A stretch of 56,193 nt of DNA from an uncultured Alteromonadaceae bacterium (GTDB lineage: Bacteria; Pseudomonadota; Gammaproteobacteria; Enterobacterales; Alteromonadaceae). The position numbers and the translations under genes were made by a program. The stretch spans positions 1 through 56,193 of the forward strand of contig CANMXU010000031.1 in assembly GCA_947501935.1 (NCBI GenBank). The letters run 5' to 3'. A model generated the notes under the pieces. That model was not told where the DNA came from, did no database searches, and was given only the letters and a program-made list of their open reading frames with translations. This document shows, piece by piece, positions 25,479 through 34,838 of this stretch (positions are counted from its first letter, which is position 1; each line of letters starts with the position of its first letter).

Positions 25479-27647
25479 ATGCCAAACATTAATAATAGTA
25501 ATAGCAAAATGATTAAAACCTTACCTATGCCGTTATTAACGGGTAAATGCGTGGCTGAAAAGCGGGCCGAAATAAAAGCCTATTTTAATAATAGCTGGTC
25601 GCAATATCAGTCGTTATTTAGTCATATTAATAATGATGAGGCTTACTACATAAAAGCCGAACCATTGCGCCACCCTTTAGTCTTTTATTTTGGCCATACC
25701 GCTACTTTTTTTATCAATAAACTTTTGCTTGGAAAGTTTATTAATAAACGCATTGATGGACATCTTGAAGCTATTTGCGCTGTCGGTGTTGATGAAATGT
25801 CGTGGGATGATTTAAACAGCGAAAACTATGATTGGCCAAGCATTGCTGATTTACGTGGCTATCGCGATAAAGTGCATGCGCTTATCGAAAATATTATCGA
25901 CACCATGACGCTTGAACTTCCTATTACCTCAAACTCGTTGGCGTGGGTAATATTAATGGGCATAGAACACGAACGCATTCATATTGAAACCTCGTCAGTG
26001 ATCATCCGTATGTTAGCGCTTGAACACTTAACACCTTCACAGCAATGGCCAAGCTGCCCAAGTTATGGCACGGCTCCGGATAATAGCTTAATCGCACAAG
26101 GTGCGGAAAAAGTGAGTTTAGCAAAGCCTGATACTGACCAGACCTACGGCTGGGATAATGAATATGGCGAAAAAATCGTTGAAGTTGCCGCTTTTGAAGC
26201 CTCTGAATATTTAGTATCTAACCAAGAGTTTCTTAGCTTTGTAAAAGCCGGTGGTTATCAAAATAAAAACTATTGGAATGATGAAGGCCAGCAGTGGCTT
26301 GCATACCGTAAACCGAGCATGCCTCGTTTCTGGCAGCTAGAAAATGGCGAGTACTTTCAGCGCAACTTATTTAACCTTATTCCACTACCATTGAATTGGC
26401 CAGTTGAAGTTAACTACCTAGAAGCCAAAGCTTTTTGTCAATGGAAAAGTGAACAGCAGCAAAGTTTTATTCGCTTACCTACTGAAGCTGAATGGCGAGT
26501 AATGCGTAATAAAATAGCGGGTGACTTGCCTGACTGGCAAATTGCGCCGGGAAATACGAATTTACATCACTACGCTTCATCATGCCCTGTTAATACCTTT
26601 AAACAAGGTGAGCTGTTTGATGTTATCGGTAATGTTTGGCAATGGAATGAGTCTACTATTGATGGCTTTAACGGCTTTAACGTTCATCCGCTTTATGATG
26701 ATTTTTCCACACCAACTTTTGATGGTAAACATAATTTAATTAAAGGTGGCTCATGGATTTCTACCGGAAATGAAGCCTCAAAACATGCCCGTTACGCCTT
26801 TCGCCGACACTTTTTTCAACACGCTGGCTTTCGCTATATTCGTAGTAAACATAAAAAAGTCCCGGTGGAAAAGGTGGTGCCTTTTGAGCAAGCCCCTCAT
26901 ATTGCCAATGAATTAGCTCTGCACTATGGCAATGGCTTTGAAAATTTTCCACCAACAATGCCACATGCTATTCATTTACTTATGACACACCAGCAGCACT
27001 TTAAAAAAGCACGTGCTTTAGATTTAGGTTGCTCTGTTGGCGGCGCGAGTTTTGAATTAGCTAAATATTTTGATCATATAGACGGTATCGACTTAACCGC
27101 CCGCCATATTCAACATGCTCTAGCCTTAAAGGCAGGAGAAAATGTTCGTTACGCTTTGCCACTAGCAGGTGACCTAGTTGATTACTGCCAAGTTAACCTA
27201 TCTGATAGTTATTTGGCTGAGCGGAACTTAACGGCTCAAGCAAACAAAGTAGATTTTTATCAAGGCGATGCCCTTAATTTAAAGCCACAGTTTTGTGGTT
27301 ATGACGTGATTTGGTGCGGCCATTTACTGGAAGAACTTAATCAAATAGATGTTTTTTTACAGACAATTAATGAAAAGCTAAATACAGGTGGCGTATTAGC
27401 TATAGCAACAACTTATCAAGCCCAAAACACAAAGCAAAATTCACTTGATGATGAAAATAGTCAGGTGCCAATATTGGGTGGATATAAAGCCAATGGAGAG
27501 AATGTCAGTAGTTCTGATGCTTTAGCTGAGCAGCTTGATAAACATTTTGAAAAAATAACGACGGAAGATTTCACTTGGTTAACCCGTAAAACGGAGCGCC
27601 GTTATATTTTCAACAAAAGCGAATTAAGCTTATGGAAGAAAAAATAA
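25479..27647 (+). CDS. ovoA: 5-histidylcysteine sulfoxide synthase with fused methyltransferase domain
   Basis: A 722-residue OvoA that uses non-haem iron and oxygen to join cysteine sulfur to C5 of histidine, making 5-histidylcysteine sulfoxide, the first step to ovothiol. An N-terminal DinB-like helical domain supplies the iron ligands: H73 (FYFGH) and the HX3HXE motif H164-ERI-H168-I-E170. The FGE-sulfatase-like domain covers about 225-455 (RLPTEAEW, NVWQWNES, KGGSW, YAFRRHFF, GFRY). The C-terminal SAM-dependent methyltransferase begins with LDLGCSVGG at 514-522 and is expected to methylate the imidazole nitrogen. AAAAGGA precedes the ATG by about eight bases. No ovoB-type PLP sulfoxide lyase is in the window. 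Confidence 0.95.
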   Translation: MPNINNSNSKMIKTLPMPLLTGKCVAEKRAEIKAYFNNSWSQYQSLFSHINNDEAYYIKAEPLRHPLVFYFGHTATFFINKLLLGKFINKRIDGHLEAICAVGVDEMSWDDLNSENYDWPSIADLRGYRDKVHALIENIIDTMTLELPITSNSLAWVILMGIEHERIHIETSSVIIRMLALEHLTPSQQWPSCPSYGTAPDNSLIAQGAEKVSLAKPDTDQTYGWDNEYGEKIVEVAAFEASEYLVSNQEFLSFVKAGGYQNKNYWNDEGQQWLAYRKPSMPRFWQLENGEYFQRNLFNLIPLPLNWPVEVNYLEAKAFCQWKSEQQQSFIRLPTEAEWRVMRNKIAGDLPDWQIAPGNTNLHHYASSCPVNTFKQGELFDVIGNVWQWNESTIDGFNGFNVHPLYDDFSTPTFDGKHNLIKGGSWISTGNEASKHARYAFRRHFFQHAGFRYIRSKHKKVPVEKVVPFEQAPHIANELALHYGNGFENFPPTMPHAIHLLMTHQQHFKKARALDLGCSVGGASFELAKYFDHIDGIDLTARHIQHALALKAGENVRYALPLAGDLVDYCQVNLSDSYLAERNLTAQANKVDFYQGDALNLKPQFCGYDVIWCGHLLEELNQIDVFLQTINEKLNTGGVLAIATTYQAQNTKQNSLDDENSQVPILGGYKANGENVSSSDALAEQLDKHFEKITTEDFTWLTRKTERRYIFNKSELSLWKKK

Positions 27648-27697
27648 CGACAGCACTTTAATAATGTGAATATTGAGAACTAATCTTCGTCTGCTAA

Positions 27698-28030
27698 CTA
27701 AGAGTCTTCGCTAACAATTTCGTCGTCATCTTCACTAGATGAGTCGTCGATAAACTTACGTTGTGCAGGTTTAGCGATAATCTCAATATAAAATGAAGTT
27801 AACGGTACAGCAACGGCTTCGTCGATGTTTTTATTAATTGCCGATAAATGCACAACTTTAGCTTCTGCTTCGGTATAGCCAAACTTACAATCAAAGTCCC
27901 AATAATCAGCGTCAACGGGTAAAGTTTTGTTACGTTCACGTTTAATGTATTTTTTAACTTCGTGTTTTACCGCATCAATACGTCTTTCCACTTTAATTTT
28001 AGGATGAGTAAGTTCAAATGTTTTCTTCAT
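27698..28030 (-). CDS. DUF6172 family protein
   Basis: A 110-residue cytosolic protein matching the DUF6172 pattern: MKKTFELTHPKIKVERRIDAVKHEVKKYIKRER at the start and YWDFDCKFGYTEAEAKVVHLSAINKNIDEA in the middle, then FYIEIIAKP. The last 20 residues are a Ser/Asp/Glu-rich acidic tail. Function is unknown. It is convergent with ovoA, and no clear terminator separates them. Confidence 0.85.
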   Translation of the reverse strand: MKKTFELTHPKIKVERRIDAVKHEVKKYIKRERNKTLPVDADYWDFDCKFGYTEAEAKVVHLSAINKNIDEAVAVPLTSFYIEIIAKPAQRKFIDDSSSEDDDEIVSEDS

Positions 28031-28164
28031 AGCAGGCCTTTAGCTTAACTTTAATAAGTGGAAATGATAGCGTATCAATAATTCGCGCATTTTACGCGAG
28101 ATGTTGCTTTACTGCGAGCTATCATTTCTTAAAAGATGTAAGAATACTCACAAAGACGTTACCT

Positions 28165-29316
28165 TTATAATTTTCCAATTAAATCTCTAGCAATTATTTC
28201 TTTCATAATTTCCGAAGCGCCGCCATAAATACGTTGCACACGAGCATCTAAATAAAAACGAGAAATGGCATATTCTTGCATATAGCCGTAACCACCAAAC
28301 ATTTGCAGGGCGGTGTCTATAACTTCACATTCCATTTCAGTAGTTGAAAACTTTGCCATACTCGCTTGTGCTGTACTTAGCGCTTTATCGGCTAATAATA
28401 ATTTATATGACTCGATCATCACCCGATGCAAAGTCACCTTGGTGGCCATTTCTGCTAGCTTAAAACGAATATCTTGTAATTGCGCTAAAGGCTTTCCAAA
28501 GGCTTGGCGCTCTTTAACATAGGCGAGTGCTAAAGCTAAAGCCCCTTCTGCATGTGCCGTTGCGGTACAAGCGAGTGATAACCTTTCTCGTGGTAATTCG
28601 GTCATTAGGCCAATAAAGCCTTGGTCAAGTTTGCCCAGTAAGTCAGCTGCTTTCACTTGAACTTGATCCATAAACAACTCGGAAGTGTCGGCGGCATGCT
28701 GACCAATTTTATCTAAATTCTGGCCGCGACTAAAACCTTCACTATCGCCATCAACCAGAAACAATGACATGCCCTTAGCTGCAGCCACACCTAAAGTAGT
28801 TCGTGCAGCAATAATATATAAATCGGCGTTTTGCCCATTAGTGATAAAAGTTTTCGAACCGTTAATTAACCAGCCTTGCTCATTGGTTGTCGCGGTAGTT
28901 TTTAAACCTTGTAAATCACTACCTGCGCCTGGCTCGGTCATGCAAATCGCGCCGATACATTCACCGCTAACCATTTTGGGTAAATATTTTTGCTTTTGCG
29001 CTTCGTTGCCTAAATTTAATAAGTAATGGGCGGCGATATCAGCATGTACCACTATGCTACACGATAAGGCAAAAAAACCTGCTCTCGCCAGTTCTTCGGC
29101 AACCACCATATTAAAGTCATAACTTACGCCAAAGCCGCCATAGGCTTCAGGCACATCACAACAAAGCAGGCCTTCTTGACCCATTTTATGCCACACCGAT
29201 TTAGGTACTAATTTATTTTTTTCCCAAGTGTGATAGTAAGGTGCTATTTCATTTTCAATAAAACGTATAACGGTTTCAGTGAAAATTTTTAATTCCGCTT
29301 GTAGTTCAGATCTCAT
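28165..29316 (-). CDS. acyl-CoA dehydrogenase
   Basis: A 383-residue FAD enzyme that introduces a trans-2,3 double bond into acyl-CoA and passes electrons to ETF. Family signatures are CMTEPGAGSDLQGLKTTA (FAD/substrate loop), WLINGSKTFITNG, and the C-terminal QMFGGYGYMQEYAISRFYLDARVQRIYGGASEIMKEIIARDL, where the catalytic-base Glu position in YGGASE is present. The ATG at 29316 is chosen because GAGAG lies about eight bases upstream; the frame opens eight codons earlier without a ribosome-binding site. No other beta-oxidation gene is adjacent, so chain-length or branched-chain preference cannot be assigned. Confidence 0.93.
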   Translation of the reverse strand: MRSELQAELKIFTETVIRFIENEIAPYYHTWEKNKLVPKSVWHKMGQEGLLCCDVPEAYGGFGVSYDFNMVVAEELARAGFFALSCSIVVHADIAAHYLLNLGNEAQKQKYLPKMVSGECIGAICMTEPGAGSDLQGLKTTATTNEQGWLINGSKTFITNGQNADLYIIAARTTLGVAAAKGMSLFLVDGDSEGFSRGQNLDKIGQHAADTSELFMDQVQVKAADLLGKLDQGFIGLMTELPRERLSLACTATAHAEGALALALAYVKERQAFGKPLAQLQDIRFKLAEMATKVTLHRVMIESYKLLLADKALSTAQASMAKFSTTEMECEVIDTALQMFGGYGYMQEYAISRFYLDARVQRIYGGASEIMKEIIARDLIGKL

Positions 29317-29838
29317 TGCTGCTCTCAAAATAAATATCATCAGGCTATACCAATAAGGCTAGCACGAATAAAGCATTACGTTTACGTGAGCGTAAACTAT
29401 TAACGTACTTTACCACACTACAAAGAAATAACCACAACCGAGTAATAGTGAGTCAGCTGCTGATCGAGTAAAAAATTAGAGTAACAACACCACAATATGA
29501 ATTTAAAATGTAATAAAACAACACGACCAACAGAAAAAATCAAATACACAACTAAAGAACGGTGATTATATTAAAGCTTAGGTGGTAGCGGAGTAGCTGT
29601 TTATTATGGCGTTAAGCCAGTTTGATAAGTAAAGACAAACTATTAGTACCAATTAAAGAAAGACAGACACTTTTTATAAAGTGGTTACTAAATCAAAATG
29701 AAGAGGAGTAAATCAGAAGGTAGTTTCCATAATTATTATATAAAGTTGTATACCAGACATCTAAATAAAAAAATAAAGCACTAAGTAACAACGACTTAAA
29801 ATAAAAACCAATAATCAAGCTTAATGTTCAGGCATAAA
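29317..29838. other. intergenic region with no recognised gene
   Basis: About 520 AT-rich bases upstream of the acyl-CoA dehydrogenase. No open frame with a plausible start and ribosome-binding site is seen on either strand. The acyl-CoA dehydrogenase promoter must be in the first 150 or so bases, but I cannot place it with confidence. The plus strand contains AAGAGGAG (about 29,701-29,708), but the frame behind it closes at once. Confidence 0.4.
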
Positions 29839-29839
29839 A

Positions 29840-29871
29840 AAAGGCTGATAAAGTTAAATTTATCAGCCTTT
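29840..29871 (-). terminator. terminator of the 49-residue coiled-coil gene
   Basis: A perfect 13-bp stem (29840-29852 with 29859-29871) and 6-base loop is followed on the minus strand by TTTTTTTATG. It sits 13 bases past the stop codon at 29884. Confidence 0.9.
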
Positions 29872-29883
29872 AAAAAGAGAGTT

Positions 29884-30033
29884 TTATTCGTAAGAGCGTT
29901 CTAGCCACGCAATTTGCAGTTTTAAATCAGCAATTTTTTTATTTGCATCAGCTAATTGTTGCTGAGTGGCTTGCTGTTCATTTTTTTCATTACTGGTGAT
30001 TTCTGCAATGTGTTGAGTATCGTTGTGAGCCAT
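29884..30033 (-). CDS. 49-residue coiled-coil (SlyX-like) small protein
   Basis: A short gene with a strong ribosome-binding site (AGGAGAGGG, 5-6 bases before the ATG at 30033) and a perfect terminator directly after the stop. The product begins MAHNDTQHIAEITS and continues with a Gln/Lys-rich heptad helix ending LADANKKIADLKLQIAWLERSYE. The C-terminal LQIAWLERSYE is reminiscent of SlyX-type coiled coils, but homology is not established. It is flanked by gene-free stretches on both sides and is probably monocistronic. Confidence 0.75.
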   Translation of the reverse strand: MAHNDTQHIAEITSNEKNEQQATQQQLADANKKIADLKLQIAWLERSYE

Positions 30034-30304
30034 AACCCTCTCCTAAACTAGTAAGTCAAAATGTAATATTACATAACGAATTACATAATAAACCTTTTTG
30101 AGTATATAAAGCAAACCATTAATAACTAAAAGATAGAAAAACTTCCTTTAGAAAATAATAACTAACTAGTGTATGAAGCGCTCTAGCGCGAAGAAAATCA
30201 ATAGGTATACCTAGGAATATATTGGCCTATAGGTGCATTGGCCGCTATCGAAGAAGTTAGCAGCTCATGAGCTCATCAAATAACTTAGCTATGGCTAATT
30301 AACG

Positions 30305-31573
30305 TTAATGCACAGCGTCAGTACTAAACACTCGACTTACTGATGATAATATCTCTTCCTTAGTTGAGGGTTTAATAATGTAACCTTTCAAGCCAAAGGC
30401 CGCCCACTTTCTGATCAGGTCTTTATTTTTATTTCCCGTTAAAGCAATAACAGGAATATCTTTTCCTCCTGAAGCCTGACGAATTTTTTTAGTAACATTA
30501 AGCCCGTCCAATTTAGGCATAAACAAGTCCATAATAATTAAGTCGAAATCAAACTGTCTTATTTTTTTCAGCGCACATAAGCCATCTTCAGCCTCGTCAA
30601 TTACAAAATTTTCTTTGCTTAAAACATTAACCAGCATATCGCGATATAAAGCATTATCTTCAACCACCAAAATTCGATTTTGGCTATTAGTCTCCGCATC
30701 TTTCACTAAGGGATTTTTAGCTAGAAGAGCTTCAGCAGCACTGTCGTCTTCTAATGAAGTTTCCATATTTTTGGCTTCATTATCCCTTTGCTTTTCTTTA
30801 ATAAAAGGGACATGAGTAACTAGACCCTTAGCTTTATTTTCCTGCTCTTTAACTGATGTTTGTGCTTCCATCATCTGAGTGATCATATTATCTATGCCTG
30901 AGCGAATATCATTTTCTAAAATAGATAATAGCGGTTTTACATGCTCTTGGGTTACTTGTGCTAAGAGCTCTTGTGGGGAAAGCTTTTGCTGCTCTGGTTG
31001 TGGCTGATAATTCTCTGTTACCTTAATAATATCTTCTCTGCTTTGCTCAACTTTAGCTAATAAGGCTTTTTTACAATCACTTCCCTCGTTAATTAACTGA
31101 ACGAGCTTTTCGTCCATCTCCTCAAAATTTTCTTCATTAAATTCATTAACCTTGTTGCCAAAAGAGGACCGAGCAATGCCGTTGTGCACTATCATCACCA
31201 AGCGATATTTTTCGTAAAGCGGCTGATGAACAAAATAGTTATCAAAGAGGCCTTTCATGCAACAACGAAAAGCTACTGCCGATTCTTTATTACTACATAA
31301 AACCACGCTGTAATGTGGGTGGACCAATTTCGATTGTTCAACCAGCTTCGCATAATACTCGATGCTTTTAGCCACACTTTTTAAAGCAAATAGCACAACC
31401 GCAGGCTTTGTTGCCATTAAAAAGTTAGTGGTTTCGGCGTTCATTGCTATCGCACGATATTGGTCAAACTGTGCGCTTAAAATTTCTACCGCGCCATGAA
31501 TATCTTCTTCTTGGTCAAATATCATCACCACTTGTGGATGTCGACTAGCAATATTAATAGGTTTAGCTTTCAT
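30305..31573 (-). CDS. response regulator with degenerate N-terminal and intact C-terminal receiver domain
   Basis: A 422-residue protein, last gene of a three-gene phosphorelay operon. The C-terminal receiver (about 299-418) is complete: acidic pair E305-D306, phospho-acceptor D349 in IIMDLFMPKLDG, T in ALTGNK, and K in IIKPS. The N-terminal 130 residues look like a second receiver that has lost its chemistry: the aspartate position is A63 (VVLFALKS) and the usual KP pair is Q117-P118. A Glu/Gln-rich helical linker of about 150 residues lies between. There is no DNA-binding or enzymatic output domain, so output is probably by protein contact. It overlaps the Hpt gene by 11 bases. Confidence 0.85.
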   Translation of the reverse strand: MKAKPINIASRHPQVVMIFDQEEDIHGAVEILSAQFDQYRAIAMNAETTNFLMATKPAVVLFALKSVAKSIEYYAKLVEQSKLVHPHYSVVLCSNKESAVAFRCCMKGLFDNYFVHQPLYEKYRLVMIVHNGIARSSFGNKVNEFNEENFEEMDEKLVQLINEGSDCKKALLAKVEQSREDIIKVTENYQPQPEQQKLSPQELLAQVTQEHVKPLLSILENDIRSGIDNMITQMMEAQTSVKEQENKAKGLVTHVPFIKEKQRDNEAKNMETSLEDDSAAEALLAKNPLVKDAETNSQNRILVVEDNALYRDMLVNVLSKENFVIDEAEDGLCALKKIRQFDFDLIIMDLFMPKLDGLNVTKKIRQASGGKDIPVIALTGNKNKDLIRKWAAFGLKGYIIKPSTKEEILSSVSRVFSTDAVH

Positions 31574-31910
31574 ACTTTACTGCTCCATAAACTTGCTTTA
31601 ACGACCTGCTGATTAAAACAATACCCTGTTTACACTTTTCCTTGGCTTTTTCTAAGGCATTACCTTCCAATGTTTCTAATAAATCAGCTACTTGTTCAGC
31701 ACCTACCGCTTTGGCAGAGGTTTTTAAAAAATGCGCTTCTTCTTTAATCTCGGAAAATTGTTCACGCCCATAAAGCTGCACTATTTTTGCTACTGACAGC
31801 TTTGCTTGTTGCAAAAATTCTACTTCAAATTTACGTATTAGCACCATGTCATCACCGATCAAGTTTCTCATTACTTCTCGATTTAGCACTTCCCTTGGCT
31901 GATTATTCAT
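31563..31910 (-). CDS. Hpt (histidine phosphotransfer) domain protein
   Basis: A 115-residue single-domain phosphotransfer protein. The phospho-accepting H60 lies in EEAHFLKTSAKAVGA, the Hpt consensus HxLKxxAxxxGA. It starts 7 bases inside the end of the hybrid kinase gene and ends 11 bases inside the next response regulator gene, so the three are coupled in translation. It is expected to carry phosphate from D847 of the hybrid kinase to D349 of the response regulator. Confidence 0.88.
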   Translation of the reverse strand: MNNQPREVLNREVMRNLIGDDMVLIRKFEVEFLQQAKLSVAKIVQLYGREQFSEIKEEAHFLKTSAKAVGAEQVADLLETLEGNALEKAKEKCKQGIVLISRSLKQVYGAVKYES

Positions 31911-34665
31911 AGATATACCACTTTTTTAATACTGCTCTTAAATCTGACAGTAATACCGGTTTACTGACAAAGTCACTCATACCAGCGTCATAACAACGTT
32001 CTGCATCGCCGGTCATTGCAGCCCCTGTTACCGCAATAATAGGAATGGCGACCCGCTTTTGTTCGCGTTCTAAATCACGAATAATTTGAGTCATTTGGTA
32101 TCCGTCAATATTTGGCATATGACAGTCAGTTAAAATAAGTTTGTAATCGCCTTTTTGCCACGTATTCTTTCCTTCCTCGCCGTCTTCAGCTAAGTCACAT
32201 TCATAACCAAGTTTATTTAACTGCTTCATAATGATTTTTTGATTAAGCGGGTTATCTTCTACCACCAATACACCATCTTTTAACTTTTTCTCTGGAATTA
32301 CTTCATCTAAATCGTCAAGTAAGCCATCAAGCTCTAACTCAAAATCTAGCTCTTCAAAACCAAAGTTTTTTTCCAAAATATTTTTAATTATTTCAATAAG
32401 TTGAATTCTAGTGATCGGTTGTGCGCTGATAACTTTAATGCTTGGAAATAGCTGTTTAGCTTGGTCGATATAGCTGTTATCGACACTAAGGGTAATTTTA
32501 CTGGTATCTGCAAAACCTTTTAAAATTTCTTCTGTTGCGGTTTGATTTTGGCTTAGATCATTAACTAACATCAGCACAACATCATAACTATCAGATAATA
32601 ACTCTCCTTCTTGATAGAAGTATGTTGATACGATTGCGCCTTCATCAGTTAGAAAACGTTTAAATGATATAGATCTTGATTCAGCACTTTGATCAAAATA
32701 AATCAGCATTACTCGCACTGCCGACAACGATTCAACATCAAGCGCTTTACTTTCTTGCGATACCCAAAAAGGTAATTCAACATCAAAACAAGACCCCTGC
32801 CCTTTTGCACTGGTTAAGCCAATACGGCCGCCCATCATTTCAGTTAACTTGCCACAAATTGCCAAACCTAAACCTGTACCGCCATATTGACGAGTTGTTG
32901 AACGTTCAGCCTGAATAAAGGGCATAAACAATTTTTCTTGAGTTTCTTTGTCGATACCTATGCCATTGTCGGAAATTTTAAAAACTACGTTGGTGACAAA
33001 TTCATTACTTTCGATAATGCCAAGTTCAATACGCACTAGGCCTTGCTTGTCACTGTCGCTATTGGTGAATTTAATGGCGTTGCCAATAAGGTTAAACAAT
33101 ATTTGTCGTACTCGCATGGCGTCACCATTAACAAACATTGGAATATTAGGGTCTTCATAAACGTCTATATTGATATTGCGTTTACTCGCTACTGGAATAA
33201 ATACTTTAACAACATTGTCGATAATTTCTGCAATTGAAAAGGCAGTATCTTCTAACTCTAATTTACCGGCCTCGATTTTATTTACATCGAGAATATCATT
33301 AAGTATATAAACTAAATTAAGGGCTGAGGTTTTTGCTGAAGCGAGTAAATCCATCGATTCTTCAGTTTGTTTAGTGGTGGTTAACAAATCTAAAGAGCCA
33401 ATAACGGCATTCATTGGTGTTCTTAACTCATGGCTCATCATGGATAAAAAATCAGATTTAATTTTATTGGCTTGTTCGGCATGGTCTTTAGATTGCTGCA
33501 ATTCTTTAGTACGTTGCTCAACATGGGCTTCTAATTGGCTATTGAGTTGCTGTAACTCTAATTGCACTTCATGAATAGCAGACTGGTCGATACACATACC
33601 ATCTATTCGGCAATTTTCACCTAGAATGTTCTGACCAACCTTACCCTTACTGGTAAAGTAGCGAGTATCGCCATTAGGTAATACCGAGCGATATTGTTTG
33701 GTAAATACTTTACCGGTTTTTAATGAATCATTGAGTGTTGAAGTAACCGATTCCAAATCATCTGGATGAATAGTTTGCGACCATTTATCTAAATTTCCTT
33801 TATCTTCGGGGTTTAAACCAAACATTTCATTGGCTAGATCATCCCAACTCCATTGCCATATACCATCAGCATTAATTTCAGCTCGCCACAGGCCAATTTT
33901 CCCAGCTTCCATAGCAATATTCTTACTTTCAATGGCGTCATTAAGCGCACATAACGTTTGTTTTGCATGGGTACAGTCGACTAAGGATCCCATAGCACTT
34001 ACTGGTTTTTTCTTTTCAGAAAATAACTCCCCCTTAATTTGCAGCCATTTGACGTCATGACCTAGAGCCATTCTAAATTCAAAGTTTAAGGGCATGCCAC
34101 TGCTGATGTGCTCTTTAAATAGCCGAGCAAAGATCTCTTGATCCGCTTGGTAAATCAGATCGATAAAATCCTGCCAGAGTAAGTTTTTCTCAGGGTTAAT
34201 ATCAAGTAATCGCTTAAATTTATCTGAAAAAACAGCTTGTTTACTTGAAATGTCGTATTCCCAAACCCCCATATTAGCGCCTTCTATGGCGCGATTAAGG
34301 CGAGATATTTCAATGTTTTTGTTTTGGTACTGGCACTGCCAATCTTGAGCCTCAGAGACAAATAACCAAAGCAGTTGATTATTGTCAACCGCCCCAACAA
34401 TTAATCTAACATGCTTAACTTGCGATGCATTTTGCTTAAATTCGGCATAAATTTCCTCGCCCGGCTTTAAATTAAAAACATTACTGCTATGGATGTTTTT
34501 TTCAAAGCTGAAGGCATGGGCTAATGGCTTGCACTGTAAGTTTTCACTGCGGGTAGCTAAGAGATTTTCTAAAAATTCATTGATACTAACAATCATGTCA
34601 TTTTGATTGATGACAATAACGGGTAGCGGGCACGCTTGATTTGAGCTGGTATTATTTCCTTGCAT
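31903..34665 (-). CDS. hybrid sensor histidine kinase with PAS domains and C-terminal receiver
   Basis: A 920-residue kinase with no membrane segment, so a cytoplasmic sensor. Order: N-terminal PAS-like region (about 10-105), PAS with PAC (about 121-235, GVWEYDIS), a third PAS (about 245-365), a coiled coil (366-400), HisKA with H412 in MMSHELRTPMN, HATPase with N525/N529, DNGIG (566-570) and GTGLGL (596-601). A receiver-like domain that lacks the phospho-aspartate spans about 648-765, then a strongly acidic linker (771-792), and an intact receiver (798-918) with D847 in ILTDCHMPNIDG and K902. The layout resembles BarA/TorS-type relays with the Hpt on a separate protein. The signal is unknown. 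Confidence 0.9.
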   Translation of the reverse strand: MQGNNTSSNQACPLPVIVINQNDMIVSINEFLENLLATRSENLQCKPLAHAFSFEKNIHSSNVFNLKPGEEIYAEFKQNASQVKHVRLIVGAVDNNQLLWLFVSEAQDWQCQYQNKNIEISRLNRAIEGANMGVWEYDISSKQAVFSDKFKRLLDINPEKNLLWQDFIDLIYQADQEIFARLFKEHISSGMPLNFEFRMALGHDVKWLQIKGELFSEKKKPVSAMGSLVDCTHAKQTLCALNDAIESKNIAMEAGKIGLWRAEINADGIWQWSWDDLANEMFGLNPEDKGNLDKWSQTIHPDDLESVTSTLNDSLKTGKVFTKQYRSVLPNGDTRYFTSKGKVGQNILGENCRIDGMCIDQSAIHEVQLELQQLNSQLEAHVEQRTKELQQSKDHAEQANKIKSDFLSMMSHELRTPMNAVIGSLDLLTTTKQTEESMDLLASAKTSALNLVYILNDILDVNKIEAGKLELEDTAFSIAEIIDNVVKVFIPVASKRNINIDVYEDPNIPMFVNGDAMRVRQILFNLIGNAIKFTNSDSDKQGLVRIELGIIESNEFVTNVVFKISDNGIGIDKETQEKLFMPFIQAERSTTRQYGGTGLGLAICGKLTEMMGGRIGLTSAKGQGSCFDVELPFWVSQESKALDVESLSAVRVMLIYFDQSAESRSISFKRFLTDEGAIVSTYFYQEGELLSDSYDVVLMLVNDLSQNQTATEEILKGFADTSKITLSVDNSYIDQAKQLFPSIKVISAQPITRIQLIEIIKNILEKNFGFEELDFELELDGLLDDLDEVIPEKKLKDGVLVVEDNPLNQKIIMKQLNKLGYECDLAEDGEEGKNTWQKGDYKLILTDCHMPNIDGYQMTQIIRDLEREQKRVAIPIIAVTGAAMTGDAERCYDAGMSDFVSKPVLLSDLRAVLKKWYIYE

Positions 34666-34838
34666 AACACTATCCCTGAAGTAGTCATAAATGCTAAATA
34701 ACAGTTGTTCTATTCATAAATATAGCAAAGTTTAAGTTTTCTTCCTTATTATTGACCATTTATCCAATAACTTTATTTTAAGTTTAAAGCGCAAGATTTT
34801 TGGCTTTAAACATTAGTAATTAAAATCTGCAGGATAAA

